DNA from: Roseibium sp.
GTDB lineage: Bacteria; Pseudomonadota; Alphaproteobacteria; Rhizobiales; Stappiaceae
DNA: 64,000 nucleotides
Assembly (NCBI GenBank): GCA_017643215.1
Contig: JAEPNV010000001.1
Span: forward strand, 372,001-436,000
Reading direction: 5' to 3'
Positions 26,119-36,030 of this stretch are shown piece after piece. Made by a program: the position numbers and the translations under genes. Position 1 is the first letter of the stretch. Each line of letters opens with the position of its first letter. The notes under the pieces were generated by a model, which worked only from the letters and a program-made list of their open reading frames with translations, made no database searches and was not told the origin of the DNA.

Positions 26119-27438
26119 ATGAGCCCCATGGTTGATACACCAATCGATGCAAGCCCACGCCAATATCCGCCCTTCGTGCATCTGATGGCGCGCTCGGCGC
26201 GCGGTGCCGCTTGTGCACCTGAGCGGCAAACCCTGCAGGACGTGACCAACTGGTTGCTGCACGAGGCGTCCAGCATCGATCGTGTCATGCTGATGTTTGA
26301 GGAATTCATGTGGCGATCGCGGGCGTCTGGTGTGGACGTCGATCGCGCAACCCTACATATCGCGACGCTCCATCCGCAATTGATCGGCTTTTCGTGGGTC
26401 TGGAACACGAGCGACGGTTTTTGTGACGAGATCGCCGCGACGGCGGGAGCGCGCGAAAGCGCCGCCTTCAAGAACAATCCGCTCTCCAAGGTCATGTTCG
26501 AGGGCGAGACGATCGTCGCGGATCTGGAGACGGTCGAAGGGCGCAGTTCGTCACCGTTGATGGGTGAGCTGGCCGCGGAAGGATATACGGAATACGTCGC
26601 CATGCCGCTGTCGGCCGGGGGCGATCGCCAGAATGCGATCACCTTTGCCACCAAGCGGCCCGGCGGATTTCCGGAGACCATTGCCGAAGACACAAAAGGA
26701 CTGCTTGAGGTGTTCGCGCTCCACGTGGAACGCCACATCATTCAGCGGATCGCGCGCAACGTGGTTGACACCTATCTTGGTCCGAACGCGGGCGCACGGG
26801 TGCTCAGCGGTGAAATCCGGCGCGGCGATGGCGAGGCGATCAAGGCGGTCATCTTCGTCTCTGATCTTCGCGGGTTCACGCGCTTGACCGACCGTCTGTC
26901 CGGACCGGACGTCGCCACCGTGCTCAACAGCTATTTCGAGGTTGTGTCTTCAGCCGTGCTCGACCATGGCGGCGATATCCTCAAATTCATCGGCGACGGC
27001 ATTTTGGCGGTGTTTCCAACCGAGCAGCTGGGTCACTCCGGCGCGGCTGAAAGGGCGCTGGCCGCCGCCCGTCAATCCTTGAACGGATTGCGCGAGCTCA
27101 ATCAAGCGGCGCCTGAACCGCTTGATGCGATTTCGGCCTGGCGCCCGCTCCAGGCCGGCATCGCGCTTCACGAAGGCGAAGTGTTTTTCGGCAATGTCGG
27201 CGCGAAGGAACGGCTGGACTTCACGGTGATCGGCCGTGCGGTCAATGAGACCAGCCGGGTGGAATCGCTGTGCAAGCAATTGGACAGGCCTCTGTTGATC
27301 ACTGATCCCGTGGCCGCCGCTTTGGGCGGCGACACGCGGACCGGGCTTGAACTGATGGGTGCCCATCAACTGCGCGGCGTGGAAAAGGCGATGAACATCT
27401 TCGCCGTATCGATCGACCAGCCGGTGGCCGCGGAGTAA
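26119..27438 (+). CDS. Class III adenylate/guanylate cyclase, soluble
   Basis: 439 residues, no clear membrane segment. The N-terminal 230 residues are a family-typical sensor-like region (FVHLMARSARGAACAPERQTL...YVAMPLSAGGDRQNAITFATKRPGGF, GAF-like). The C-terminal cyclase homology domain has VIFVSDLRGFTRLTDRL (first metal Asp), DILKFIGDGILAVF (substrate Lys and second metal Asp) and RLDFTVIGRAVNETSRVE. The Lys and the Thr in FTVIG point to ATP over GTP in the class IIIb manner. Makes cAMP. ATG 26119 has a weak ribosome-binding site; ATG 26128 is an alternative. Confidence 0.85.
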   Translation: MSPMVDTPIDASPRQYPPFVHLMARSARGAACAPERQTLQDVTNWLLHEASSIDRVMLMFEEFMWRSRASGVDVDRATLHIATLHPQLIGFSWVWNTSDGFCDEIAATAGARESAAFKNNPLSKVMFEGETIVADLETVEGRSSSPLMGELAAEGYTEYVAMPLSAGGDRQNAITFATKRPGGFPETIAEDTKGLLEVFALHVERHIIQRIARNVVDTYLGPNAGARVLSGEIRRGDGEAIKAVIFVSDLRGFTRLTDRLSGPDVATVLNSYFEVVSSAVLDHGGDILKFIGDGILAVFPTEQLGHSGAAERALAAARQSLNGLRELNQAAPEPLDAISAWRPLQAGIALHEGEVFFGNVGAKERLDFTVIGRAVNETSRVESLCKQLDRPLLITDPVAAALGGDTRTGLELMGAHQLRGVEKAMNIFAVSIDQPVAAE

Positions 27439-27473
27439 CGGACAAAAGCCTTTAGAGCGGGCTGCGGCGACGG

Positions 27474-27686
27474 TCATTTCGTCAAGATCAGTTTGCCGAA
27501 CTTGGTGATGCTCAGGCGGTAGATCTGCTCGTTGTGTTCAATGTGCAATTGGCGTTGACCCTGAAACAGGGTTTTTGACGGGATCGGCGCAGACCCGGCA
27601 CTTGAAGCGGCCGGCGCAGCCGGTGCGTCGGTCTTGGAGCAGGGGGCAAGCGTGAGACGGCTCTGTCGGATCTTCGTGCGCATCAT
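27474..27686 (-). CDS. hemP: Hemin uptake protein HemP
   Basis: 70 residues. The last 35 carry the HemP pattern: PSKTLFQGQRQLHIEHNEQIYRL followed by SITKFGKLILTK. HemP is a small protein of heme-uptake loci whose exact role differs between species (in some it regulates heme receptor genes). The N-terminal half is low complexity (Ala, Pro, Ser). Two adjacent ATGs (27686 and 27683) follow GGTAGG. Two TGA-N9-TCA boxes lie 44-81 bases upstream and rirA stands on the same strand further upstream, so iron control is likely. Confidence 0.85.
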   Translation of the reverse strand: MMRTKIRQSRLTLAPCSKTDAPAAPAASSAGSAPIPSKTLFQGQRQLHIEHNEQIYRLSITKFGKLILTK

Positions 27687-27729
27687 AAACCTACCGGGTT
27701 GGAGCGGCCAATTGGAGGAATTCCAAACT

Positions 27730-27744
27730 TGAGTTTTTCACTCA
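27730..27744. promoter_or_regulatory. Iron-responsive TGA-N9-TCA box, hemP-proximal
   Basis: TGAGTTTTTCACTCA, with pairing arms TGAGT / ACTCA. This matches the RirA (iron-Rhodo) box pattern TGA-N9-TCA and lies 44 bases before the hemP start. Confidence 0.65.
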
Positions 27745-27752
27745 GGAATACT

Positions 27753-27767
27753 TGACACTGATACTCA
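27753..27767. promoter_or_regulatory. Iron-responsive TGA-N9-TCA box, hemP-distal
   Basis: TGACACTGATACTCA, extended to CTTGA...TCAAG at 27751-27769. Second box of the same pattern, 23 bp centre to centre from the first, about two helical turns. Confidence 0.65.
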
Positions 27768-28033
27768 AGATTTCGTATGAACGCAATGCCTGAGCGGCAG
27801 AGATCCGGAAATCGCGTCCTTCGGATATCTGCAGATGGCAACGCTTCGGCCAAGCGAGAATGGCCCGACAAGCCAGCCGCCCTCTCCTCTCCCTCGGCGG
27901 TCAGCCAGTCAGGCTTTTCAGCCATGAAGCCAACAGGCAATCACCATCAACGCACGGAAACGAGTATCCGCGCCCGGTCACCGGCCGTATTTTAACGCCC
28001 GGATTTTTTGGCAAAATGTGGAAATGGCCGGCG
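27768..28033. other. Intergenic stretch between rirA and the hemP control region
   Basis: About 265 bases downstream of rirA. Frames on either strand here lack ribosome-binding sites and family features. No strong terminator for rirA is seen. Nothing else recognised. Confidence 0.4.
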
Positions 28034-28495
28034 TCAGGCGGTGACGCGGATCGGTTGGTCCGTGTCGATTTTCAGAAGTTCCCGCATCCCGAAACGGTCT
28101 TCGGAAAGATCGGCGATCGACTTGGTGTCGAGGACGTCCATGAACGCCTCGAGCGCTTCATGGAGCAAGCCGTTGAATCCGCAGGACATGATCAGCGGGC
28201 AGTCCTTGCGGCCGGAATCGAAACACTCCGCCAGAAGGAAGCTTTCTTCCGCAGCCCGCACGACCTCGCCGACCGTGATGTTCTCCGGCGGACGGGCCAG
28301 CATGACTCCGCCGTTCCGGCCACGAATGGTCCTGATCAGATTGGCATCGACCAGAACCTTCATGATCTTGAACAAATGGGTTTCGGACATCTCGAAGCTG
28401 GCCGCGATATCGGCCACCTTGCTCGGCTTGTCCGGATTGACCGCGCAGTACATGAGCGCACGTACGGCATAATTGGTTTGCTGAGTCAGACGCAT
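28034..28495 (-). CDS. rirA: Iron-responsive Rrf2 family regulator RirA
   Basis: 153 residues. The start MRLTQQTNYAVRALMYCAVN and the winged-helix part (FKIMKVLVDANLIRTIRGRNGGVMLARPPENITVGEVVRAAEE) are close to rhizobial RirA. Three cysteines in AECFDSGRKDCPLIMSCGFN have the Rrf2 spacing used to hold an Fe-S cluster. RirA represses iron and heme uptake genes when iron (as Fe-S cluster) is plentiful, by binding TGA-N9-TCA boxes, two of which precede hemP next door. The main rival reading is another Rrf2 member such as NsrR, but the EESF..AECF stretch favours RirA. Confidence 0.85.
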   Translation of the reverse strand: MRLTQQTNYAVRALMYCAVNPDKPSKVADIAASFEMSETHLFKIMKVLVDANLIRTIRGRNGGVMLARPPENITVGEVVRAAEESFLLAECFDSGRKDCPLIMSCGFNGLLHEALEAFMDVLDTKSIADLSEDRFGMRELLKIDTDQPIRVTA

Positions 28496-28638
28496 CTATA
28501 AGATATGCGGTGCCGGTGGCCCGTCGTCAACGATAATATGTGAATGTAAGGTGCTACTTTTAGGATCGGCGGCGGCGAACAGGTGAATCCGGCAATGTTG
28601 GCGGTGTTTTCATGGCATTTTTGACAATGCCGGGATGC

Positions 28639-29676
28639 CTAAGCCGACGATGGCAGATTGTCCTTCAAATAAACATCGATGCCAATCCGTTCCCGGCCTT
28701 CGACGATCGGGGCGCCGTCGCAGAGCGCCTTGAGGACCCGAACGGCGCTGCGCACCTCGTGTCCCGGATCCTGGGCGATCAGCGCGTCCATCGTGCCGTC
28801 CTGAAGTGCGGTCCGCGTATACGGCGTGAGTTCATGCCCGACAAACGCAATGTCACGCGTCCGGCCGCTGGCCTCCAACGCGGAAATGACGCCCCGGTTG
28901 CCGGCGCCCATATTGTAAAGACCGGCCAGATCCGGATGGTCATCCAGAAGGCGCTCGGTGAGCGTACGGTTGCGCGCGTTGTCGTCGCGTCCCTCGCGAA
29001 CCTTCAGAACCTCAAGATGCGGGAACTCTGTCCGGAACAGCTCCGTGCAGCCGGCAAAACGGTCGGCGTGGTCACGAAGCCCGAGGGATCCTGCCAGAAA
29101 CGCCACCTTGGCCGGCGTTTTGGGCAGGAACCGTCCGAGAAGTCGCCCCGCGGTCCGTCCGGCGGCCCGGTTGTCGATGCCGACAAAATGCTGGCGGGTC
29201 GACAGCGGATGGTCGGAAACAAGCGTGACCACCGGGACCCCGCGATCCTGCAACCGGTCGATTGCCGCGCGAACCTCGGCGAAGGCGGGGGCGACGACCG
29301 CGACACCATCACAATTGGATGTGTCGATCACCGCGAGCGTCCCCGCCACCCGGTGCCCGTCAAAGGCGTCGATCGGTTCGATGTGAACGCTGATCCGTTC
29401 GCGGTGAAGCGTCTCCGCGTACCGGCCGGCTTCGCGGCTCAGATCCTCCATGAACGCGTTCGGACCATTCGGCAAGAGAAAATGAAACCGGTAGGCGCGC
29501 CGTTTCGCCAGCCCGGCGGCAAATGCGTCCGGCTCATAGTTGAGATCGGCGACAGCGCTCTGGACCTTTTCGATTGTCGCCTTGCGCACGCCTGGCCGGC
29601 CATTCAGAACCCGGTCCACCGTGGCAAGGCTGACGCCCGCCTTTTGGGCAACGTCGTGGATTGTGGACCGCCGCAT
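28639..29676 (-). CDS. LacI family transcriptional regulator
   Basis: 345 residues. The N-terminal helix-turn-helix is STIHDVAQKAGVSLATVDRVLNGRPGVRKATIEKV, followed by a periplasmic-binding-protein-like sugar domain (FHFLLPNGPNAFMEDLSREA; FVGIDNRAAGRTAGRLLG; LYNMGAGNRGVISALEASG). ATG 29676 is chosen because the DNA-binding domain starts there; an open frame extends 40 codons further without family features. The ATVDRVLNG variant and the ligand domain are of the type found with sugar or polyol ABC operons, but no such operon is adjacent, so the target is unknown. Confidence 0.85.
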   Translation of the reverse strand: MRRSTIHDVAQKAGVSLATVDRVLNGRPGVRKATIEKVQSAVADLNYEPDAFAAGLAKRRAYRFHFLLPNGPNAFMEDLSREAGRYAETLHRERISVHIEPIDAFDGHRVAGTLAVIDTSNCDGVAVVAPAFAEVRAAIDRLQDRGVPVVTLVSDHPLSTRQHFVGIDNRAAGRTAGRLLGRFLPKTPAKVAFLAGSLGLRDHADRFAGCTELFRTEFPHLEVLKVREGRDDNARNRTLTERLLDDHPDLAGLYNMGAGNRGVISALEASGRTRDIAFVGHELTPYTRTALQDGTMDALIAQDPGHEVRSAVRVLKALCDGAPIVEGRERIGIDVYLKDNLPSSA

Positions 29677-29773
29677 CAAGTCTCCCGGTGTTTGGGCCAA
29701 TATAGCGCGTCTTTTGATTGGGTCACCTGGATTGTTGCGATGCAGCAATTTGCCCTGCTGACGCAATGAGCGG

Positions 29774-30952
29774 CTAAACGAACTGCCCGGCCGCATGACC
29801 CGACGCCCAGGCCCACTGGAAATTGAAGCCGCCGAGGTGACCGGTGACGTCGACCACTTCGCCGATAAAATAAAGTCCGGGCACGGTCTTCACCTCCATG
29901 GTTTTTGAGGAGAGGGCGGCGGTATCGACGCCGCCCAGGGTCACTTCAGCGGTTCGGTAGCCTTCCGTCCCAACCGGTGTGACCTGCCACCGGTTGATCC
30001 GCGTGCCAGCCCGGCGCAGCACCTTGTCGGATTGATCGGCCAGCCGCCCGGAAATCCGCTGTTCGGCGGAAATCTCCTCCGCCAGTCGTTTGGGCAAAAG
30101 CCGGGCAAGGGCGGACTTGATCTCCTGACGGGGCGTCTGCCGGCGGGCCTGTGCCAGAAGATCAAATGTATCCAGTCCGGGTGCCAGATCGACGGTGATC
30201 GGACCACCCTCGCGCCAGTAAGACGAGATCTGCAGGATGGAAGGTCCCGACAGCCCCCGGTGGGTAAAAAGCAGACCCTCGCGAAACGCCGTCTTGGCGA
30301 CCGACACAACCGCATCGACCGACACACCGGCGAGTTTCTTGCAAAGGTCCCGGTTCGCGTCGGAAAAGGTCAAGGGCACGAGCGCGGCCCGCGGGGACAT
30401 CACACCGAGGCCGAATTGTTTTGCAATCTCATATCCGAATCCGGTCGCGCCGATCTTCGGGATCGACAGGCCGCCCGTCGCGATCACCAGCGACCGCGGC
30501 CGGTAGGTGCCGCGCGACGTCGCCGCGGAAAACCGGTCATCCGGCTTCGACACCTCGGTGATCCGGGTGCCGAGATGCAAGGTCCCGCCGGCGGCTTCCA
30601 ACTCCGTGAGCAAAAGGTCGATAATGTCCCGCGAACTGGTGTCGCAGAAGAGCTGGCCGAGCGTCTTTTCATGCCAGGGAATGCGGTGCTTTTCGACGAG
30701 CGCCAGAAAGTCATGCTGGGTGTAGCGCTTCAGCGCCGACACACAGAACCGGGGATTGTGCGACAGGAAGTTGGCCGGCGTGCAGTGAAGATTTGTGAAG
30801 TTGCACCGCCCGCCGCCGGAAATCCGGATCTTCTCCGCAGGCTTATTGGCATGGTCGAGCACCACCACGTGCCGGCCCCGTTTGGCGGCTTCGATGGCAC
30901 ACATCAAACCGGCGGCGCCGGCGCCTAGAACCAGGACGTCGATGTCGATCAT
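29774..30952 (-). CDS. HI0933/BaiN-family NAD(P)/FAD-dependent oxidoreductase
   Basis: 392 residues. FAD-binding start VLVLGAGAAGLMCAIEAAKRGRHVVVLDH, family hallmark KIRISGGGRCNFTNLHC, then LVIATGGLSIPKIGATGFGYEIA and the C-terminal GLYFIGEVVDVTGHLGGFNFQWAWASGHAAG. Members reduce or modify substrates that are mostly unknown; BaiN of gut clostridia acts on bile acids, but that function should not be carried over. Apparently a single-gene unit. A second member of the same superfamily occurs at 58235-59461. Confidence 0.85.
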   Translation of the reverse strand: MIDIDVLVLGAGAAGLMCAIEAAKRGRHVVVLDHANKPAEKIRISGGGRCNFTNLHCTPANFLSHNPRFCVSALKRYTQHDFLALVEKHRIPWHEKTLGQLFCDTSSRDIIDLLLTELEAAGGTLHLGTRITEVSKPDDRFSAATSRGTYRPRSLVIATGGLSIPKIGATGFGYEIAKQFGLGVMSPRAALVPLTFSDANRDLCKKLAGVSVDAVVSVAKTAFREGLLFTHRGLSGPSILQISSYWREGGPITVDLAPGLDTFDLLAQARRQTPRQEIKSALARLLPKRLAEEISAEQRISGRLADQSDKVLRRAGTRINRWQVTPVGTEGYRTAEVTLGGVDTAALSSKTMEVKTVPGLYFIGEVVDVTGHLGGFNFQWAWASGHAAGQFV

Positions 30953-31008
30953 GGCCGTCGCTTATAAGGATGCGGGCGCGAAAAGCGAGCCTGAGTATTC
31001 AAGGCCGC

Positions 31009-32472
31009 CTAAAACGGCGCTTCCACGCCGCCCATCTCCACATAAACGCTCTTGATCTGGCTGTAGTGTTCGATCGCCGCGTGGCCGTTCTCACGCCCGA
31101 TGCCCGATTTCTTGTAACCGCCGAACGGCATTTCGATCGGCGTCAGATTGTAGGTGTTGATCCAGCACGTCCCCGCCTTAACCGCGTCGATGACCCGGTG
31201 GGCGCGCTGGATGTCCCTCGTGAAAACGCCGGCGGCGAGCCCGAATTCCGTGCCGTTGGCGCGTGCGATCACATCCGCCTCCTCGGCAAAATCCAGGACG
31301 CTCATGACCGGTCCGAAGATTTCTTCGCGGGCAATCCGCATATCGTCGCGCACATCGGCAAAGACCGTCGGTTCGACAAACAAGCCGTCCGGCAAGTCGT
31401 CGACGTTCGCCACCCCGCCTCCGCAGACGAGGCGCGCACCTTCCTCCAGGCCGAGTGCCATATAGGACAGAACCTTGTCGAACTGGGATTTGGAGACCAG
31501 CGGTCCCACAGTCGTTGCCTCGTCCAGCGGGTCGCCGAGGACGGCGTTTTGAAGACGCGCGGCGAGCCTTTCCAGGAATGGTGTTTTGATCGCGCTGTGC
31601 ACGAAAACCCGGGTTCCATTGGAACAGATCTGACCGGTGGAATAGAAGTTGGCGTTGATGGCCGCGGAGACGGCGTTGTCGATATCGGCGTCCTCGAACA
31701 CGATGAGCGGCGACTTGCCGCCAAGTTCAAGTGTGACCTTTTTCAAGTGTTCGCCGGCAAGGGCCGCGACTTTCGCGCCCGTCGGCACGGAGCCGGTGAG
31801 CGAGACCTTGGCAATGGCGGGATGGGCGATCAGTTTGGCGCCGACATCCCCAAAACCCTGAACGACATTGAAAACACCATCAGGAAGGCCTGCCTCGCTC
31901 AAGATCTCGGCGAGCTTGAGCGCCGACAGCGGCGTGATTTCGGACGGCTTGAAGATCATGGCATTGCCGCAGGCAAGTGCGGGTGCGGCCTTCCAGCAGG
32001 CGATCTGGATCGGGTAATTCCAGGCACCGATCCCGACACAAACGCCCAACGGCTCGCGTTTGGTGTAAGCGAAGCTTCCGCCGAGATCGATATGTTCGCC
32101 GGTCAATGTCGGCGCCAGATTGCCGAAATACTCCAGACAGTCCGCGCCCGACGCGGCATCGGCCACCAGTGTTTCCTGAAGCGGTTTGCCGGTGTCCAGC
32201 GTTTCCAGGACGGACAGCGCGTGATTGCGCTCACGTAGCAAGTCGGCGGCTTTGCGTAACACACGCCCGCGCTCGGCCGGCGGTGTTTGGGCCCAAAGCT
32301 TCTGCCCCGCTTCGGCAGCCGCGATGGCGGCGTCAATCGTTGGATCGCCGGCGCAAGTGAGCCTTGCGATGATCTCGCCTGTCGCCGGATAGATCGACAC
32401 CAAGTCTCCGCCACCGGGGTTGTCGAGATACTGGCCGCCGATGAAGTGGGAGGCTTGCGGTTGTGCGCGCAT
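31009..32472 (-). CDS. betB: Betaine aldehyde dehydrogenase
   Basis: 487 residues; oxidises betaine aldehyde to glycine betaine with NAD+. Aldehyde dehydrogenase features: [20 protein letters not shown], catalytic Glu in [18 protein letters not shown], catalytic Cys in [18 protein letters not shown], and [10 protein letters not shown]. Third gene of betI-betA-betB, placed downstream of choline dehydrogenase with a gap of 33 bases, which is the standard osmoprotectant layout. Cytoplasmic. Confidence 0.94.
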   Translation of the reverse strand: MRAQPQASHFIGGQYLDNPGGGDLVSIYPATGEIIARLTCAGDPTIDAAIAAAEAGQKLWAQTPPAERGRVLRKAADLLRERNHALSVLETLDTGKPLQETLVADAASGADCLEYFGNLAPTLTGEHIDLGGSFAYTKREPLGVCVGIGAWNYPIQIACWKAAPALACGNAMIFKPSEITPLSALKLAEILSEAGLPDGVFNVVQGFGDVGAKLIAHPAIAKVSLTGSVPTGAKVAALAGEHLKKVTLELGGKSPLIVFEDADIDNAVSAAINANFYSTGQICSNGTRVFVHSAIKTPFLERLAARLQNAVLGDPLDEATTVGPLVSKSQFDKVLSYMALGLEEGARLVCGGGVANVDDLPDGLFVEPTVFADVRDDMRIAREEIFGPVMSVLDFAEEADVIARANGTEFGLAAGVFTRDIQRAHRVIDAVKAGTCWINTYNLTPIEMPFGGYKKSGIGRENGHAAIEHYSQIKSVYVEMGGVEAPF

Positions 32473-32505
32473 TTCAAGAACTCGCTGAAAAAAATCGGAT
32501 GGGGA

Positions 32506-34164
32506 TTAGCGTTGGGCGGTCTGCCAGTGCGGATGAACCCACGGATCGGCGTTGGACGCGGCAAGCGGCGCATGCCCCAAAACGTGATCGGCCGCCTTTT
32601 CGCCGGCCATCATGGACGGTGCGTTCAAGTTGCCGTTGGTGATTTGCGGAAAAATGGAACTGTCCGCAACCCGAAGCCCGTCGACGCCGATCACCTTGCA
32701 AGACGGGTCCACAACCGCATGCGGGTCATTGGCCGCGCCCATCCGGCACGTGCCGCAGGGGTGATAGGCGCTCTCGACGTGCTCCTTGATGAAGGCATTG
32801 AGATCGTCGTCGCTCTCGACTTCGGCTCCGGGTTGAATCTCCTTGCCGCGATAGACCTCGAACGCCTCCTGGCTGAAGATTTCACGGGTCAGCCGGATGG
32901 CCGCCCGGAAGTCCGCCCAGTCGTCCTCGTGGGCCATGTAGTTGAACAAGATGGACGGCGCCGCGCGTGGATCGCTGGATGTGAGCTTGACATGGCCGCG
33001 CGATTTGGATCGCATGGGTCCGACATGGGCCTGGAAGCCGTGGCCTTCCGCGGCCGCCTTGCCGTCATAGCGGACGGCGAAGGGCAAGAAGTGATACTGG
33101 ATATCGGGATAGGCCACGCCCGCCCGCGAACGGATGAAGGCACAGGCCTCGAAATGGTTGGAGGCGCCAAGACCCCGCCCGAAGAACAGCCACTGCGCGC
33201 CGATGATGGCTTTTGAAAAGCCGTTCCAGTGTTTGAAGAGCGTAATCGGCTTTGTGCAGGCCTGCTGGATGTAAAGCTCCAGGTGATCTTGCAGGTTTTG
33301 CCCGACGCCGGGCCGGTCGGCCAGGACGGGTATGTTGTGGTCATTGAGATGTCCGGCTGGTCCGACGCCCGACTGCATCAAGAGTTTCGGTGAGTTGATC
33401 GAGGAGGCGGACACGATCACCTCGCGCCGCGCCTGGCAGGTGACGATTTCGCCGCCGATTTCATACTCCACGCCGCTGGCGCGATGCCCGTCAAACAGGA
33501 TCTTGCGGGCAAGGGCGCCTGTGACAAGGCGGACATTCGCCCGTCTGAGGGCCGGCTTCAAATAGGCGTTGGCGGCGGACCACCGGCGGCCCCGGTGGAC
33601 CGTCATTTCCATGTCGCCAAAGCCTTCCTGGCGCGCGCCATTGTAGTCCGCGGTCCGGCCATATCCGGCCTGTTCGCCGGCGGTCTTAAAGGCATTGAAA
33701 AGCGGATTCCAGCCGGTGCCCCGGGTGACGTGAACGGGTCCGTTTGTGCCGCGCCAGCCGGCCTCGCCGCCGTGGCTGGTCTCCATGCGCTGGTAATAGG
33801 GCAGGATGTGGCGGTATCCCCAGCCGCTGGCGCCCATCTCCTCCCAGGTGTCGAAGTCATGCGCATGGCCGCGCACGTAGACCATGCCGTTGATGGAGGA
33901 CGATCCGCCGATGACCTTGCCGCGGGGGGTCGCGAGCCGCCGGCCACCAAGATGCGGTTCTGGCTCGCTGACATAGCCCCAGTCATACTGTTTCATGTTC
34001 ATCGGGTAGGAGAGGGCCGCCGGCATTTGAATGAACGGGCCGGCATCGGTCCCGCCGAATTCAAGCACTAGGACCTGGTTCCTCGGGTTCTCCGACAGCC
34101 GGTAGGCGAGTGCGCAGCCTGCCGATCCCGCACCAACAATGACAAAGTCGTATTGGTCGCTCAT
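32506..34164 (-). CDS. betA: Choline dehydrogenase
   Basis: 552-residue GMC-family flavoprotein oxidising choline to betaine aldehyde. FAD motif [21 protein letters not shown] at the N terminus, GMC signature 1 ([20 protein letters not shown]), signature 2 ([22 protein letters not shown]) and catalytic histidine region near the C terminus ([40 protein letters not shown]). Length as in E. coli BetA. Seven bases separate it from the betI stop. Confidence 0.95.
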   Translation of the reverse strand: MSDQYDFVIVGAGSAGCALAYRLSENPRNQVLVLEFGGTDAGPFIQMPAALSYPMNMKQYDWGYVSEPEPHLGGRRLATPRGKVIGGSSSINGMVYVRGHAHDFDTWEEMGASGWGYRHILPYYQRMETSHGGEAGWRGTNGPVHVTRGTGWNPLFNAFKTAGEQAGYGRTADYNGARQEGFGDMEMTVHRGRRWSAANAYLKPALRRANVRLVTGALARKILFDGHRASGVEYEIGGEIVTCQARREVIVSASSINSPKLLMQSGVGPAGHLNDHNIPVLADRPGVGQNLQDHLELYIQQACTKPITLFKHWNGFSKAIIGAQWLFFGRGLGASNHFEACAFIRSRAGVAYPDIQYHFLPFAVRYDGKAAAEGHGFQAHVGPMRSKSRGHVKLTSSDPRAAPSILFNYMAHEDDWADFRAAIRLTREIFSQEAFEVYRGKEIQPGAEVESDDDLNAFIKEHVESAYHPCGTCRMGAANDPHAVVDPSCKVIGVDGLRVADSSIFPQITNGNLNAPSMMAGEKAADHVLGHAPLAASNADPWVHPHWQTAQR

Positions 34165-34171
34165 GACGGGG

Positions 34172-34786
34172 CTAATCCACTAAGAGAACGGATTCGGACT
34201 GCAAGGCATGAAGCCGGATCTGGCACTCGACATAGTCCTCCACGAGGGCGATCGCGCCGGCGCGGTCAACGGTCCCGTCCCGAAGGGCCTGCCGGATCCA
34301 GACGCCATCGATCATGGAGGCCGTTCCTTCCGCGACCTGGGCCGCCCGTTCCCTGGGCAGCAAGGCAAGCAGGTTGAATGTCAGGTTGGAGGCAAGCCGC
34401 GCGGAGTAGATCCGCAACAAGCGCCGGTTGCTCTCCGTTGTGCGCGCTTGCACATAAAACGCCAGCCACGCGGCGATGGCCGCAGGCTGGAACTGATCGG
34501 CGGCGAAGTTGCCTTCAATGATTGCCGAAATCCGCGCCCGGGGTGTCTCAGCCTCGGCTAGCCGCGCCCGGATGCCATCGCCGAGGTCCTTCAATAGATG
34601 GCGCATGGTCGCGGCCAGAAGCCGGTCCTTGGAGCCGAAATAGTGATGGACCAGCCCCCCGGACACACCGGCGCGCTTGGCAATCTGCGCCATGGTGACA
34701 TCGCAGTAACCGCGTTCGTGGATTGCATCCACTGTCGCCGCGATCAGGGTGCGGCGCCGCTCCGCTTCCATTCCAACCTTGGGCAT
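34172..34786 (-). CDS. betI: TetR-family choline-responsive repressor BetI
   Basis: 204 residues. N-terminal helix-turn-helix [33 protein letters not shown] and a TetR ligand-binding body; the opening [36 protein letters not shown] is characteristic of BetI. It is the first gene of betIBA and represses the locus until choline is present. It is divergent from choX, with a palindromic site between them. Confidence 0.93.
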   Translation of the reverse strand: MPKVGMEAERRRTLIAATVDAIHERGYCDVTMAQIAKRAGVSGGLVHHYFGSKDRLLAATMRHLLKDLGDGIRARLAEAETPRARISAIIEGNFAADQFQPAAIAAWLAFYVQARTTESNRRLLRIYSARLASNLTFNLLALLPRERAAQVAEGTASMIDGVWIRQALRDGTVDRAGAIALVEDYVECQIRLHALQSESVLLVD

Positions 34787-34821
34787 TGTCGACCTCGTTC
34801 ACTCCCTGTCTCTTATTTTTA

Positions 34822-34831
34822 ATTGATCAAT
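34822..34831. promoter_or_regulatory. Candidate BetI operator in the betI-choX divergent region
   Basis: ATTGATCAAT is a perfect 10-bp palindrome, followed directly by CAATCAATG, so TTGAT half-sites are repeated. It lies 36 bases before betI and about 170 before choX, in an AT-rich stretch in an otherwise GC-rich context. Assignment to BetI rests on position. Confidence 0.5.
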
Positions 34832-35001
34832 CAATCAATGAAAACTTGCAAACACTAACCGGAGGTGGTTCCTTATCGGCAAAAGGCGGATGGTCGCGGG
34901 AACGCCTGTACGCGACCGCGTTGTTTTCGCGAACCGGTTGTTTCTTTCGCGTCTGCTGCATAATCATAGGAACCGCTGGCATCCAAACGGAGGGAGATTT
35001 C

Positions 35002-35949
35002 ATGAAAACTATCGCAGGCCTGATCGGCACGCTTGCTGTCGGCGCGGTTATGGCCACGTCCGCCGCATTGGCCGCCGAGCCCGAAAGCTGCAACACCGTC
35101 CGGTTTTCCGATGTTGGCTGGACCGATATCACGGCGACGACCGCGGCAACCACCACGGTATTGGATGCGCTCGGCTACACCACGGAAATCAAGATCCTGT
35201 CGGTGCCGGTCACCTATGCCTCTTTGAAAAACAAGGACATCGATGTCTTTCTCGGCAATTGGATGCCAACCATGGAGGGGGACATCGCGCCCTATCGCGA
35301 GGACGGGTCGGTGGATACGGTACGCGCCAATTTGCACGGCGCGAAATACACGCTCGCCGTGCCGAAATACACTTACGACAAGGGCCTGAAGAGTTTCGCC
35401 GACATCGCCAATTTCCGCGATGAACTGGATGGCAAGATCTATGGCATTGAGCCGGGCAATGACGGCAACCGCCTGATCATCGACATGATCTCCAGCAATA
35501 TGTTCGGCCTGGAAGGCTTTGAGGTCGTGGAATCCTCCGAACAGGGCATGCTGGCCCAGGTGGCGCGCGCGGAGCGGCGCGAAAACGACGTTGTGTTCCT
35601 CGGCTGGGAACCGCATCCGATGAACGCCAACCACGACATGGCCTACCTGTCGGGCGGCGATGACGTCTTCGGTCCGGATTTTGGCGGCGCCACGGTCTAC
35701 ACCAATGTGCGGGCCGGCTATGTCGGTGAATGCGCGAATGTCGGCAAATTGCTGGAGAACCTGGAATTCACGCTCGCCATGGAAAACGAGATCATGGGCG
35801 CGATCCTGAATGACGGCGAAGATCCCCAAAATGCGGCCTCGGCGTGGCTGAAGGCCAATCCGGCGACATTTGAAGGCTGGCTTGATGGTGTCACGACGAT
35901 CGACGGCGGCGACGCGGTTGGCGCTGTCAGGGCTCATCTCGGTCTATAA
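35002..35949 (+). CDS. choX: Choline ABC transporter substrate-binding protein
   Basis: 315 residues. Signal peptide with cleavage near AALAAEP (about residue 24). OpuAC/ProX-type fold with aromatic box candidates in VGWTD, LGNWMPTMEGD, KYTLAVPKYTYD and FLGWEPHPMN; ChoX of Sinorhizobium binds choline with such Trp/Tyr cages. ATG 35002 follows GGAGGGAG; an open frame extends far upstream but has no signal peptide. First gene of choXWV, divergent from betIBA, so import and oxidation of choline are encoded side by side. Confidence 0.93.
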   Translation: MKTIAGLIGTLAVGAVMATSAALAAEPESCNTVRFSDVGWTDITATTAATTTVLDALGYTTEIKILSVPVTYASLKNKDIDVFLGNWMPTMEGDIAPYREDGSVDTVRANLHGAKYTLAVPKYTYDKGLKSFADIANFRDELDGKIYGIEPGNDGNRLIIDMISSNMFGLEGFEVVESSEQGMLAQVARAERRENDVVFLGWEPHPMNANHDMAYLSGGDDVFGPDFGGATVYTNVRAGYVGECANVGKLLENLEFTLAMENEIMGAILNDGEDPQNAASAWLKANPATFEGWLDGVTTIDGGDAVGAVRAHLGL

Positions 35950-36030
35950 CATAAAAAGATCGGCGCGGCCGGGGGACATCTGTTTCCCGGCCGTTTTCAA
36001 ACCCCAAAACAACGAGACCCGGGGGCAGGG

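Noticed and set aside
27683-27940. 85-codon minus-strand frame covering the iron boxes
   Set aside because: It runs through the hemP control region, and its product shows no conserved pattern.
28612-29769. Plus-strand frame of 385 codons opposite the LacI-type gene
   Set aside because: The minus strand has a clear helix-turn-helix and sugar-binding domain; the plus frame has no family feature.
30970-32238. Plus-strand frame opposite betB
   Set aside because: betB has all catalytic motifs; the opposite frame is a composition artefact.
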